NCBI GenBank assembly: GCA_023433405.1
Contig: JAEZCT010000027.1
Location: 1 to 64,000 of the forward strand
Direction: 5' to 3'
DNA from: Bacillota bacterium
GTDB lineage: Bacteria; Bacillota; Clostridia; Oscillospirales; Ruminococcaceae
Length of the DNA: 64,000 bases
Position numbers and translations under genes: made by a program
Shown here: piece by piece, positions 8,231 to 16,533 of the stretch
How the letters are laid out: each line of letters begins with the position of its first letter
Position numbering within the stretch: the stretch's first letter is position 1
The notes under the pieces: generated by a model
Databases searched by the model: none
What the model was told of the DNA's origin: nothing
Seen by the model: the letters and a program-made list of their open reading frames with translations, nothing else

Positions 8231-9067
8231 CTACCGGATGTCGGCGGCAGGCACATGATCCATATCGTCAAACTCCTGGTTTTCGCCCACCATACCCCAT
8301 ATAAAGGTGTAGTTTGTGGTGCCGACCCCCGAGTGAATGGACCAGCTAGGGCTGATAACCGCCTGCTCGCTGTGCATGACAATATGGCGGGTCTCGCTCG
8401 GCTCTCCCATCATGTGAAATACCGCGCCATCCTTGGGCAGGTCGAAATAGAGGTAAACCTCCATCCTGCGCTCATGGGTGTGGCAGGGCATTGTGTTCCA
8501 GTTGCTGCCCTTTTCCAGCATGGTCATACCCATGCAGAGCTGGCAGGTCTTTAATACCGCCGGATGCAGGTACTGATAGATGGTGCGGCGGTTGCAGGTT
8601 TCGGGCGCGCCCAGCGGGCGGGGATTAGCCTGAGAGATGCTGATTTTGCGGCTGGGATAAGTGGTGTGGGCCGTGGCGGAGTTGATGTAAAATTTGGCGG
8701 GATTCTTTTTATCCACGCTCTCAAAGGAGAGCTCCTTTGCGCCCATACCCACATAAAGCCCGTCGCGCGCACCCAGCTCGTAGGCCGTATCATCCACCGT
8801 GACCCGACCCGGACCGCCGATATTTATGACACCAAGCTCACGGTGGTCAAGAAAATGCTCACAGGCAAGCTCCTTGGAGCCTTCGAGCCTTACGGCCTTT
8901 TTTACCGGCATTATGCCGCCCGCTATTATGCGGTCGAAGTGGCTGTACACCAAGAGCGCCTCATCCTCTTCAAACAGCACGGGGATCAGGTATTCCTCCC
9001 GCAGCCGGTCTGTGGTGTAATGCTTCGCGTCCTGCGGGCCGCTGGGGTGCCGTACCTCAAGTTTCAT
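8231..9067 (-). CDS. kduI: 5-dehydro-4-deoxy-D-glucuronate isomerase
   Basis: From ATG 9067 the protein has 278 residues, the length usual for KduI. It is a zinc-dependent cupin that converts 5-keto-4-deoxyuronate (from unsaturated galacturonate) to 3-deoxy-glycero-2,5-hexodiulosonate. Visible family features are [11 protein letters not shown] at the start, RREEY-type and FEGAGD-equivalent regions, and the metal-binding [17 protein letters not shown]. The ATG at 9079 is rejected because its ribosome site would touch the start codon, while AAAGGA sits about 12 bases before 9067. It works downstream of GH105; the next enzyme, KduD, is not seen nearby. Confidence 0.92.
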   Translation of the reverse strand: MKLEVRHPSGPQDAKHYTTDRLREEYLIPVLFEEDEALLVYSHFDRIIAGGIMPVKKAVRLEGSKELACEHFLDHRELGVINIGGPGRVTVDDTAYELGARDGLYVGMGAKELSFESVDKKNPAKFYINSATAHTTYPSRKISISQANPRPLGAPETCNRRTIYQYLHPAVLKTCQLCMGMTMLEKGSNWNTMPCHTHERRMEVYLYFDLPKDGAVFHMMGEPSETRHIVMHSEQAVISPSWSIHSGVGTTNYTFIWGMVGENQEFDDMDHVPAADIR

Positions 9068-9155
9068 GTTTGCTTCCATTCCTTTCTATCGTGAAAAACG
9101 GGGGAACCGCTCTTTTGAGTATTATTTCATCAACATTTTAAGCGTTTAAAATGCC

Positions 9156-10562
9156 CTAAAGATCAAAGCCAAAGTAACGCGCGGCGTTGTTGTAGGAGAT
9201 ATCCCGCACAAGGCTGCCAAGATAGGCAAGGTCACTTGGATATTCGCCGTTTTCTACCAGCGCGCCGATGAAGTTGCACAGGATGCGCCGGAAATATTCG
9301 TGACGGGTGTAGGATAAAAAGCTGCGGGAGTCGGTGAGCATCCCCACAAAGTTGCCCAATACGCCGCTTTGCGAAAGGGCTGTAAGCTGCGCAAGCATCC
9401 CGGGCTTGGTGTCGTTAAACCACCACGCGCTGCCGTGCTGCAGCTTGCCCTGAGCGCCGCCCTGAAAACAGCCCATCAACGAGCAGATGGCCTCGTTGTC
9501 GTAGGGGTTTAGGGAATACAGGATGGTTTTAGGCAGGCTGTCCTCTTTGGCCAGCGCATCCAAAAACTGCGCGAGCTTATCCAGCCGCGTGTCGGTATAG
9601 ATCGTGTCATAACCGGTATCCGGCCCGAGACGTTCAAACATGCGAGTGTTGTTATCCCGGCGGCAGCCAAAATGCAGCTGCATGACAAACCCGTTTTTGG
9701 CATATTCGCGACCAAGATACAGCAGGATATGGGTGCGGTAGCGCTCCGCCTGATTGTCGTCAACGCCCTTCCCCGTAAGCGCCTGCGCGAAGATCTCCTC
9801 CACCTCGTTCTCGGTGGCAGGCGCGTAAACGCAGGAAAGCAGCGCGTGGTCTGAGACCGTTGCTCCATGAGCCTTAAAGTATTGCAGCCGCTCGCTGAGC
9901 GCCTTTTTGAGTGCCTTTAAATCGGTGATGGGGTACCCCACCACTCCGGAAAGCTTTTGTATATACTGGGCGAAATCCGGCTTGTCGATGTTCACCGCCT
10001 TATCGGGGCGGGTGGCCGGCAGCACCTTGGGGGCAAAGCTCTGATCCGCCGCTATGGCCTCGTGATACTCCAAGGTATCGGCTGGGTCGTCGGTGGTGCA
10101 GATGACCCGGACGTTGGATTTTACGATAATTCCCCTGGCGCTTAAATCCTCATGCGCCAGCGCCTCGTTACAGCGGTCAAAGACAGCGCGCGCGTTTTGA
10201 GCGGTGAGGGGCTCGTTTATGCCAAAATACCGGGAAAGCTCCAGATGAGACCAGTGGTACAGGGGGTTGCCCACCGACCGTTCCAACGCCTTTGCGTAGG
10301 CCAAAAATTTGTCAAAATCGTCGGCATCGCCCGTAACACAGCGCTCGTCGGCACCGTTTGCGCGCATAATGCGCCATTTGTAATGGTCGCCGCCCAGCCA
10401 CACCTCGGTAATGGTGCGGTACCGCTTGTTTTCGGCTATTTCCTTGGGGTTAATGTGGCAGTGGTAGTCGATAATGGGCATATCCTTGGCGTAATCGTGA
10501 TACAGCGATTTCGCAGGCTTCGTCTCCAATAAAAAGTCTTCATCCAAAAAGCGTTTTATCAC
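9156..10562 (-). CDS. uxaC: Uronate isomerase (glucuronate/galacturonate isomerase)
   Basis: This 468-residue protein of the amidohydrolase superfamily converts D-galacturonate to D-tagaturonate (and glucuronate to fructuronate). The start MIKRFLDEDFLLETKPAKSLYHDYA and metal-site motif DYHCHINPKEI are typical of UxaC, as are MQLHFGCRRDNNT and the tail ARYFGFDL. The start codon is GTG at 10562, preceded by AAGGAGGAG. It lies between altronate dehydratase and KduI in the same run of genes. Confidence 0.94.
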   Translation of the reverse strand: MIKRFLDEDFLLETKPAKSLYHDYAKDMPIIDYHCHINPKEIAENKRYRTITEVWLGGDHYKWRIMRANGADERCVTGDADDFDKFLAYAKALERSVGNPLYHWSHLELSRYFGINEPLTAQNARAVFDRCNEALAHEDLSARGIIVKSNVRVICTTDDPADTLEYHEAIAADQSFAPKVLPATRPDKAVNIDKPDFAQYIQKLSGVVGYPITDLKALKKALSERLQYFKAHGATVSDHALLSCVYAPATENEVEEIFAQALTGKGVDDNQAERYRTHILLYLGREYAKNGFVMQLHFGCRRDNNTRMFERLGPDTGYDTIYTDTRLDKLAQFLDALAKEDSLPKTILYSLNPYDNEAICSLMGCFQGGAQGKLQHGSAWWFNDTKPGMLAQLTALSQSGVLGNFVGMLTDSRSFLSYTRHEYFRRILCNFIGALVENGEYPSDLAYLGSLVRDISYNNAARYFGFDL

Positions 10563-10612
10563 CCTACAGCTCCTCCTTTAGTTTAACACATTTCATGCCT
10601 CTTCTAAAAGCT

Positions 10613-10635
10613 TTTAACGAAAAAATTTCGTTAAA
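10613..10635. promoter_or_regulatory. Inverted repeat at the uxaA stop codon
   Basis: TTTAACGAAA-AAA-TTTCGTTAAA is a perfect 10-3-10 inverted repeat overlapping the uxaA stop codon, about 50 bases before uxaC. Without a T-run it is more likely an operator or an RNA-stabilising hairpin than a terminator. Confidence 0.35.
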
Positions 10636-12130
10636 GTGTAACGCCCTGCTTAAAGATGGCAAAATCGCGGCAGCCGTTTTTTTCGGCGTTAACCGGCTCG
10701 CCGGAGGCCACGCACAGGATGTAATCGAAAAACTCCTCCCCCAGGGCATCAAAGTCCCCGTTCTCGGCTAGCACACCCGCGTTAAAGTCAATCCAGCCGC
10801 GTTTTTTTTCAAACAGCGGAGTGTTGGAAGAAATTTTTACCGTAGGCACCGGCGAGCCGAAGGGGGTGCCGCGCCCTGTGGTAAACAAAACAATCTGCGC
10901 GCCGGACGCTACCAGTGCGGTGGATGCCACAAGATCGTTGCCCGGGGCCTCAAGCAGGTTAAGCCCCTTGGTTACCGCCTGCTCGCCGTAGCCAAGCACA
11001 TCGCTAACCTCAGCGGCGCCTCCTTTTTGGATGCAGCCCAGGGATTTATCCTCCAGCGTCGTAATACCGCCCTTTTTATTGCCGGGAGAAGGATTCTCAT
11101 AAATCACCTGATCGTGGCGGCGATAATACTCCTTAAAGCCGTTAATCAGCTCCACGGTTCGGCGGAAGGTTGCTTCGTCCCGGCAGCGGTTCATCAGGAT
11201 GGTTTCGGCGCCGAACATCTCGGGCACCTCGGTGAGGATGGCAGTCCCACCCCTTGCAACCAGCAGGTCGGAGAACCGTCCCACCAGCGGGTTTGCCGTA
11301 ATGCCGGAAAGACCGTCCGAGCCGCCGCATTTCAGCCCCACAATCAGCTCACCCGCGTCGACGGGCTCGCGGTGAAAGCGGGTCGCGTAGGACTTCAGCT
11401 CCTCCAGAAGCCGTCCGCCCTCCTCGTATTCGTCGTCGCTTGACTGACACTCCAAAAACCGTACCCGCTCGCCGTCATAGGGACCCAGTACCTTTTGAAA
11501 CTCGGCGATATTGTTGTTTTCACAGCCTAAGCCCAGCACCAGTACGGCGGCGGCGTTAGGGTGGCGCACAAGGGACGCCAGCACCTTTTGGGTATTAACA
11601 TGGTCGCCGCCCATCTGGGAGCAGCCGTAAGGGTGGGGAAAGGAGAACACGCCCCCTACCCCGTTCGGCAGGTGTTGCGAGGCAACCCGCGCAAGCTGCT
11701 CGGCGATGGAGTTGACACAGCCCACGGTGGGGATAATCCACACCTCGTTGCGCACTCCCACCGAACCGTCAGCGCGGCGATAGCCCGCAAAGGTACGACG
11801 CTCCCTCTGGGCAAGGGGAGAAAAATTAGGCTGATAGGTATATTCTACATCCTCCCCAAGGCCGGTTTTCACATTGTGGGTATGCACCCATTCCCCTTTG
11901 TGAATATCGGTTTTCGCGGCGCCGATGGCAAAGCCGTATTTGATTACGCCACTGCCCGCGGCGATATCCGCAATCGCAAACTTGTGCCCGGCGGGGATAT
12001 CCTCGAGCAGCAGGAGGTCGTTCCCCTCCGGCGATACCGTTTCCCCCTTGCCAAGACCGTGGAGCGCGACCGCAACATTATCTAAACTGTTTATTTTTAT
12101 ATATTTTGTACTTTTTGTAATGTTACCCAT
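10631..12130 (-). CDS. uxaA: Altronate dehydratase
   Basis: The 499-residue protein dehydrates D-altronate to KDG. The N-terminal SAF-like domain (residues about 1-95, VAVALHGLGKGETV) and large C-terminal UxaA domain are both present on one chain. Motifs include VGVRNEVWIIPTVGCVN, LGLGCENNN, GLKCGGSDGLSGITANPLVG and FTTGRGTPFGSPVPTVKISSN, which hold the metal/substrate Cys and neighbouring residues of the family. It starts 21 bases after uxaB, so the two are co-transcribed. No odd features. Confidence 0.94.
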   Translation of the reverse strand: MGNITKSTKYIKINSLDNVAVALHGLGKGETVSPEGNDLLLLEDIPAGHKFAIADIAAGSGVIKYGFAIGAAKTDIHKGEWVHTHNVKTGLGEDVEYTYQPNFSPLAQRERRTFAGYRRADGSVGVRNEVWIIPTVGCVNSIAEQLARVASQHLPNGVGGVFSFPHPYGCSQMGGDHVNTQKVLASLVRHPNAAAVLVLGLGCENNNIAEFQKVLGPYDGERVRFLECQSSDDEYEEGGRLLEELKSYATRFHREPVDAGELIVGLKCGGSDGLSGITANPLVGRFSDLLVARGGTAILTEVPEMFGAETILMNRCRDEATFRRTVELINGFKEYYRRHDQVIYENPSPGNKKGGITTLEDKSLGCIQKGGAAEVSDVLGYGEQAVTKGLNLLEAPGNDLVASTALVASGAQIVLFTTGRGTPFGSPVPTVKISSNTPLFEKKRGWIDFNAGVLAENGDFDALGEEFFDYILCVASGEPVNAEKNGCRDFAIFKQGVTL

Positions 12131-12151
12131 CCCGGTTTTTCCGGCGCGGCC

Positions 12152-13639
12152 TTAACCCAAGACCGTCGCCAGCGCCTCCTTCATACCTTTTTCGCGAATT
12201 AAAACGAGGTCGTTTCTCACCTGCTGCTCAAAGCCCGGGATGTCGGAAAGCTCGACGCCCCAGAAGTTCTTCTCCCGCAGGAAAACACGCAGGTACCCGT
12301 CGGTATCCCCGCTGATTCTGGCGCAAAGCTTCAGTGCCGCCGCGTCGTCCAATATCTCATACTGCCGCCCCTCCCGGGTGCCGTAATACTTGCCGTCCAC
12401 TTCGGCGGTGATGGTGTAAAACTGCATGAGCGCCGCAAAGGAGAAGGTGAGCAGGCGCGGCAGCTTGCCAAACTTCGCGGCATATTCTGTAACGCTTGGC
12501 AGCACGCGGGCGCGCCATTTGGAAACCGAATTGAGGGTGATGGAAAGCAGCTGATGGTCGATGTAGGGGTTTTTAAACCGCTCGGTCACTGCCGCCGCAA
12601 ACTCCTCCAGCTCCTCCTTTTGCAGTGTTAGCGTGGGAATAATCTCGTCGTACACCGCGCGGCGCAGAAAGGAGCCTATTTGGTCGTCGTACATGCAGTC
12701 GCGTACAATCTCCTGCCCGGCAAGATAAGCGGCGGGAACCATGGAGGTATGCGCACCGTTTAAGATGCGCACCTTGCGCTTTTTATAGGGGGTGTGGTCG
12801 TCCACCACAATAACCGGCAGACCCGCCTGCTCAAAGGGCAGCTCTCGGGCGATGCTGCCCGGACCTTCAATGACCCAAAAGCCGAAAACCTCCGCCGTGT
12901 TAAAGAGCTTATCCTCATAGCCATTCTCCTCACACAGTGCGGCGGCCTCCGCGCGCGGGTAACCGGTTACGATACGATCCACCAGCGTGCTGCAAAAGAC
13001 ATTCGCTTCCGAAAGCCAGGTAAAAAAGTCCTCCCCCAGCGCCCAGCGCCGCGCGGTCTTTTCCACGCATTTTTTTAACTCCGCGCCGTTATTGTCTATC
13101 AGCTCGCAGGAAAGGATGACCAGACCCTTGCCCTTATCGCCTGAAAACGCGGTAAAACGCTCATAAAGCAGCCTTGTCAGCTTTGCGGGAAAGGAGTTTT
13201 GGGGCTTGTCGTCAAAGGCATCCTCCTCGCTGTACACAATACCCGCCTCGGTGGTGTTGGAGGCGATAAAGCGCAGGTCGGGGTTGTGCGCCGTTTGCAG
13301 GAAGGCATCAAACTCCGTGTAGGGGTTGAGGGCGCTGTCAATGCAGCTGATTACCCGGCGGCGGTTCACCTTCTCGCCGTTTTCCATGCCGCGCAGATAC
13401 AGCGTATAAAGCCCCTCCTGTTCGTTAAGCATGGAAGCAAGCCCTGCCGCGATGGGCTGTACCACCGTTACCTTGCCCTTAAAGCCGGTTTTTTCGTTGA
13501 GAATGTCAATAAAATAATTGACGAAGCCCCGCAGGAAATTGCCCTCGCCAAACTGAAGAACCCGAACCGGTGCGTCTTTTAATGCATAGTCCTCGGGATG
13601 GGTTTCGTAAAGCACATCATAACTAAGTCTTTTCAACAT
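12152..13639 (-). CDS. uxaB: Tagaturonate reductase (altronate oxidoreductase)
   Basis: This polyol/mannitol dehydrogenase-family protein of 495 residues reduces D-tagaturonate to D-altronate with NADH. The Rossmann start is RVLQFGEGNFLRGFVNYFIDIL; the catalytic segment RKVRILNGAHTSMVPAAYL contains the Asn/His pair of the family. ATG 13639 has AAAGGA about 10 bases upstream; a TTG at 13648 is an alternative. With uxaA, uxaC, kdgK and eda it completes the galacturonate-to-KDPG route in this cluster. Confidence 0.93.
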   Translation of the reverse strand: MLKRLSYDVLYETHPEDYALKDAPVRVLQFGEGNFLRGFVNYFIDILNEKTGFKGKVTVVQPIAAGLASMLNEQEGLYTLYLRGMENGEKVNRRRVISCIDSALNPYTEFDAFLQTAHNPDLRFIASNTTEAGIVYSEEDAFDDKPQNSFPAKLTRLLYERFTAFSGDKGKGLVILSCELIDNNGAELKKCVEKTARRWALGEDFFTWLSEANVFCSTLVDRIVTGYPRAEAAALCEENGYEDKLFNTAEVFGFWVIEGPGSIARELPFEQAGLPVIVVDDHTPYKKRKVRILNGAHTSMVPAAYLAGQEIVRDCMYDDQIGSFLRRAVYDEIIPTLTLQKEELEEFAAAVTERFKNPYIDHQLLSITLNSVSKWRARVLPSVTEYAAKFGKLPRLLTFSFAALMQFYTITAEVDGKYYGTREGRQYEILDDAAALKLCARISGDTDGYLRVFLREKNFWGVELSDIPGFEQQVRNDLVLIREKGMKEALATVLG

Positions 13640-13874
13640 TTTACTCAAATCCTTTCAATATTCTCACCGCAAGTATCGCGTAAACCGCTATGTGCATTGT
13701 GGCTAACGTATCTATGTGTAATAAAGCCCTTTATTCATGTTCTTTGATATGTTCACCTTTTTTGCTGCCAATAAACCGGCGGGGTGAATGGTGTTCCCTG
13801 TTTTTATTCAGCCGCCTCCCAAGCAGCCACGGGTAAACGAAATTTGGACTGCCGGATACAGAGGGAAGTACTCG

Positions 13875-14702
13875 CTACAGCATCAGGTTTTTAAGATACT
13901 CAATATCCTTTTTCGCAAGCGGGGGCATTGCCTCCTCGCGCAGAACACTGACAGGGAGCTTTAGCACGCTAAGGCGCTCCAGCAGGTAGGCGTTGTCCAC
14001 CATGGATTCCCACAACGGGGGGCTGAAGGGCCTGCCGTCCTCACCCAGCGCAAAACCCTTAAGATGTACCGCCTGAATGTGCTCGCCAAAGAACGCAAAA
14101 GCCCTGTCCCACAGCTCGTACTGGCTCTCGTAATGCTCGGGGGCAAACAGGTTGACGGGGTCGAGTATCAGTGCAAGATTAGGCGATGCCATCTCCCGCA
14201 ACAGCTGTGCCGCAAGCTCTGGAGTATTTATGGTGTGATAATGCACCGGTTCAATCGCCGTTATAACCCCCAGCCGCTCCGCCTCGGGCAGAATCTCCTC
14301 CAGCGATTGGCATAGGTTCTTGTACGCTTCCGCACGCGTAAGAGAGTGATTGGCTAGGTTGGTGGTTTCGGTGCCGACGCACCCGGCACCCAGCGCCTTT
14401 GCTACGGAAAGGCTTGCGATAAACTCCTCCACCTCCTGTTTGCGCCTTTCTTCCTCGGCGACAGACGGCTCTATGTACGCACCCAGCACCGCCACCGATA
14501 GGTTGTTTACCCGCAGCGCGTCAGCGATTTCGTCAATTACCCCGGGGGTAATATCCTCCATGCCCCGAATGCCCGCAATCGCTTTTTTTATGGCAAGCTG
14601 TACGCTTTCAAAACCATGCTCACGAATGCGCCCAAATAAATTGTGGGGCGTATCTGTGCCGTAATCATGGGCGCGCACCCCAATTTTCATCCCGTTTTTC
14701 AT
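13875..14702 (-). CDS. Sugar phosphate isomerase/epimerase family protein (TIM barrel)
   Basis: The 275-residue protein belongs to the xylose-isomerase-like AP endonuclease-2 fold. Visible signs are the start KIGVRAHDYG, a mid-region ITAIEPVHYHTINT with a likely metal-binding Glu, LILDPVNLFAPEHYE and AVHLKGFALGEDGR, which supply Asp and His ligands. The substrate is unknown; family members epimerise or isomerise sugars, keto-sugars or inositols. ATG 14702 is chosen because AAGGAG lies 9 bases upstream. Its upstream flank is a mobile repeat (14719-14818), so its link to GH105 may be recent or interrupted. A role with uronates is inferred from position only. Confidence 0.75.
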   Translation of the reverse strand: MKNGMKIGVRAHDYGTDTPHNLFGRIREHGFESVQLAIKKAIAGIRGMEDITPGVIDEIADALRVNNLSVAVLGAYIEPSVAEEERRKQEVEEFIASLSVAKALGAGCVGTETTNLANHSLTRAEAYKNLCQSLEEILPEAERLGVITAIEPVHYHTINTPELAAQLLREMASPNLALILDPVNLFAPEHYESQYELWDRAFAFFGEHIQAVHLKGFALGEDGRPFSPPLWESMVDNAYLLERLSVLKLPVSVLREEAMPPLAKKDIEYLKNLML

Positions 14703-14718
14703 GGGCAATATCTCCTTA

Positions 14719-14818
14719 TACTAATATCCGATTTAAAAGAGTATAAAAATCAAGTGAAAAGCTTTAATTTATGGGTTTTCACGCGGATTTTTATCGACTC
14801 TTTTTGAGGAGATTAGTA
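14719..14818 (+). repeat. Palindromic repeat R1 (MITE-like), 100 bp
   Basis: Near-intact copy of the interspersed family. It begins TACTAATATCCGATTTAAAA and ends GGAGATTAGTA; the two halves pair into one long imperfect hairpin. It is flanked by TTA on both sides. It sits just upstream of the ribosome site of the TIM-barrel gene. Confidence 0.85.
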
Positions 14819-15239
14819 TTATAATCTTTGCTGTTTTACTTTTTGTGCCCGGTAGCCCCACTGCAACAAGGGAGCAAACGACCCCGCCTACAGCAGTCGA
14901 GTTATTAAGCAAATGGTACCTGATCCAAGCGCTTATTATATGATATCATACAATTAAGATTTTGGAAGATACTTTTTAGTTTTCACTGTAAAAAAAGAAA
15001 GATGTGTTTGTTTTAATAGTTTAACTGCGATACTCAGAGAAGGCTTGAGCAGGTGAAGACACATAAGCTATTGCCGGTTTTACATAGAGTGAAATTTTGC
15101 GACTGTAATCAATATTTTATCATATTTTGATTATTATTCCATTGCAAGACGCAGCTTTACGCTACTAATGGTGGGCGACGCCGTCTGCCAGGCGCGGGGT
15201 ACCCCGCGCCGAGCCCTTCCGCCCTCATCCGCTAAATCG
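14819..15239. other. Intergenic region, mostly featureless
   Basis: AT-rich between repeat R1 and the end of GH105. No supported ORF or RNA; the only structure seen is the GC palindrome at 15191-15210. Confidence 0.4.
15191..15210. repeat. Perfect 20-bp GC palindrome after GH105
   Basis: GGCGCGGGGTACCCCGCGCC is a perfect palindrome 30 bases past the GH105 stop codon. There is no loop and no T-run, so a simple terminator is not clear. Confidence 0.5.
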
Positions 15240-16403
15240 TTACAATGCCAATGATAGGTTCCCTTTGTCACGCAGAATCTCCGTATATGCCATAACAAAC
15301 GGCGCGACGCCCTTTGCCTCGTTCTCCACCACTGGCTCGCTGAGGTAGTACCCCAGGCTGCCATCCCGGCGGCTCTCGCCGCCAAGCCCCGCCACCAAAC
15401 AGATGCCCCCAAGGTGGATCGCTTCGCCGTCAAAACGCAGATACCGCTCCGCCGTACCCCAAAAGGCCTTCTCCCCGTATTTTCGGTAACGCGCGGGCAA
15501 GATTCCCATCCGCGCCGCTTTAAGGATGGCATACGCAATCATTGAGGTGCCGCTGGTTTCGGGATAGTTCCCCTGTGCTTCGGGCTGGTCAACCACCTGA
15601 TAAAACATGCCGCCCTCATGCTGGTACGGCAGCAGCGCGTCCACCAGCTCCTTAAGCATCGTACACAGCTCCCGGTACTCAAAATAGATGCGCTCATCCA
15701 TCTTCTCAATGGTATCGGTCAACGCCATTGCGAACCAACCGATGGAGCGGGACCACACACAGGGGGAACAGCCGGTTTCAGGGTCCGCCCACGGCATTTC
15801 CCTGGTTTCGTCGTAGCCATGGAAGTAAAGTCCGGTCAGCGGGCTGCGCATATGCTGACGCACGGTGCGAAACTGCCGGATGATATCGAGATAGCTTTTC
15901 ATCTGGTGAAACCGGGTTTCGTACTCCATATAAAAGGGCATTGCCATGTATAAACCGTCCAGCCATACCTGATTGGGATAGATTTTTTTATGCCAGAAGC
16001 TGCCCTGCGCGGTGCGCGGGGAGTTCTGGAGCTGACGGTACAATGTCTCAATGCCCAGGCGGTAGCGCTGCTTTCCGGTCAGGTCATACAGCGCAAACAG
16101 CGCCTTGCCGGAATTTATGTTGTCTAGGTTGTATTCCTCCTGACGATAGGTGTTTATGGAGCCATCCTCCTTGACAAAGGCGGACATATACCCGTCGGAA
16201 AAGGAGAGAAACAACGAATTTTTATTGAGCGCATACAGGGAAAGGATCGCGCTTAGCATACAGCCGTCGATGTAGTTCCATTTGTTAGGCTTTCCGCTTC
16301 GCTGCTGTTCTTTATTCCAAACGGGGCTTTGGTGGGTACTGTTGTTGACCAGGTACTCGGTATAACCGCCGATTTTATGTAAAAGCTCCTTATGGTCCGA
16401 CAT
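15240..16403 (-). CDS. Unsaturated rhamnogalacturonyl/galacturonyl hydrolase (GH105)
   Basis: The 387-residue protein is an (alpha/alpha)6-barrel hydrolase of the GH105/GH88 type (YteR/YesR-like). It removes the unsaturated uronate from the non-reducing end of pectin lyase products. The catalytic Asp lies in QVWLDGLYMAMPF; other family segments are LYFHGYDETREMPWADPETGCSPCVWSRSIGWFAMAL and GTSMIAYAILKAARMGIL. There is no signal peptide, so it acts in the cytoplasm. ATG 16403 is preferred over 16415, whose ribosome site would be too close. It lies 130 bases after GH28 on the same strand; its unsaturated product would feed KduI. Confidence 0.9.
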   Translation of the reverse strand: MSDHKELLHKIGGYTEYLVNNSTHQSPVWNKEQQRSGKPNKWNYIDGCMLSAILSLYALNKNSLFLSFSDGYMSAFVKEDGSINTYRQEEYNLDNINSGKALFALYDLTGKQRYRLGIETLYRQLQNSPRTAQGSFWHKKIYPNQVWLDGLYMAMPFYMEYETRFHQMKSYLDIIRQFRTVRQHMRSPLTGLYFHGYDETREMPWADPETGCSPCVWSRSIGWFAMALTDTIEKMDERIYFEYRELCTMLKELVDALLPYQHEGGMFYQVVDQPEAQGNYPETSGTSMIAYAILKAARMGILPARYRKYGEKAFWGTAERYLRFDGEAIHLGGICLVAGLGGESRRDGSLGYYLSEPVVENEAKGVAPFVMAYTEILRDKGNLSLAL

Positions 16404-16533
16404 GCGGGTAATCATCCTTTCGCTGACAAATCATATTTCTAAAAATCAGGATCGCCCGCGGACGGTAAAAAACCGTTGTGCGGCATTGCGTTCCCTGCGC
16501 TGTGTATTTGTTTTTTTAAGCTCAAAGCAATAA

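Noticed and set aside
9135..9155. cre-like TTTTAAGCGTTTAAAA between uxaC and kduI
   Set aside because: It is palindromic and central CG fits, but the outer TG/CA bases are missing and the place is at the end of a gene.
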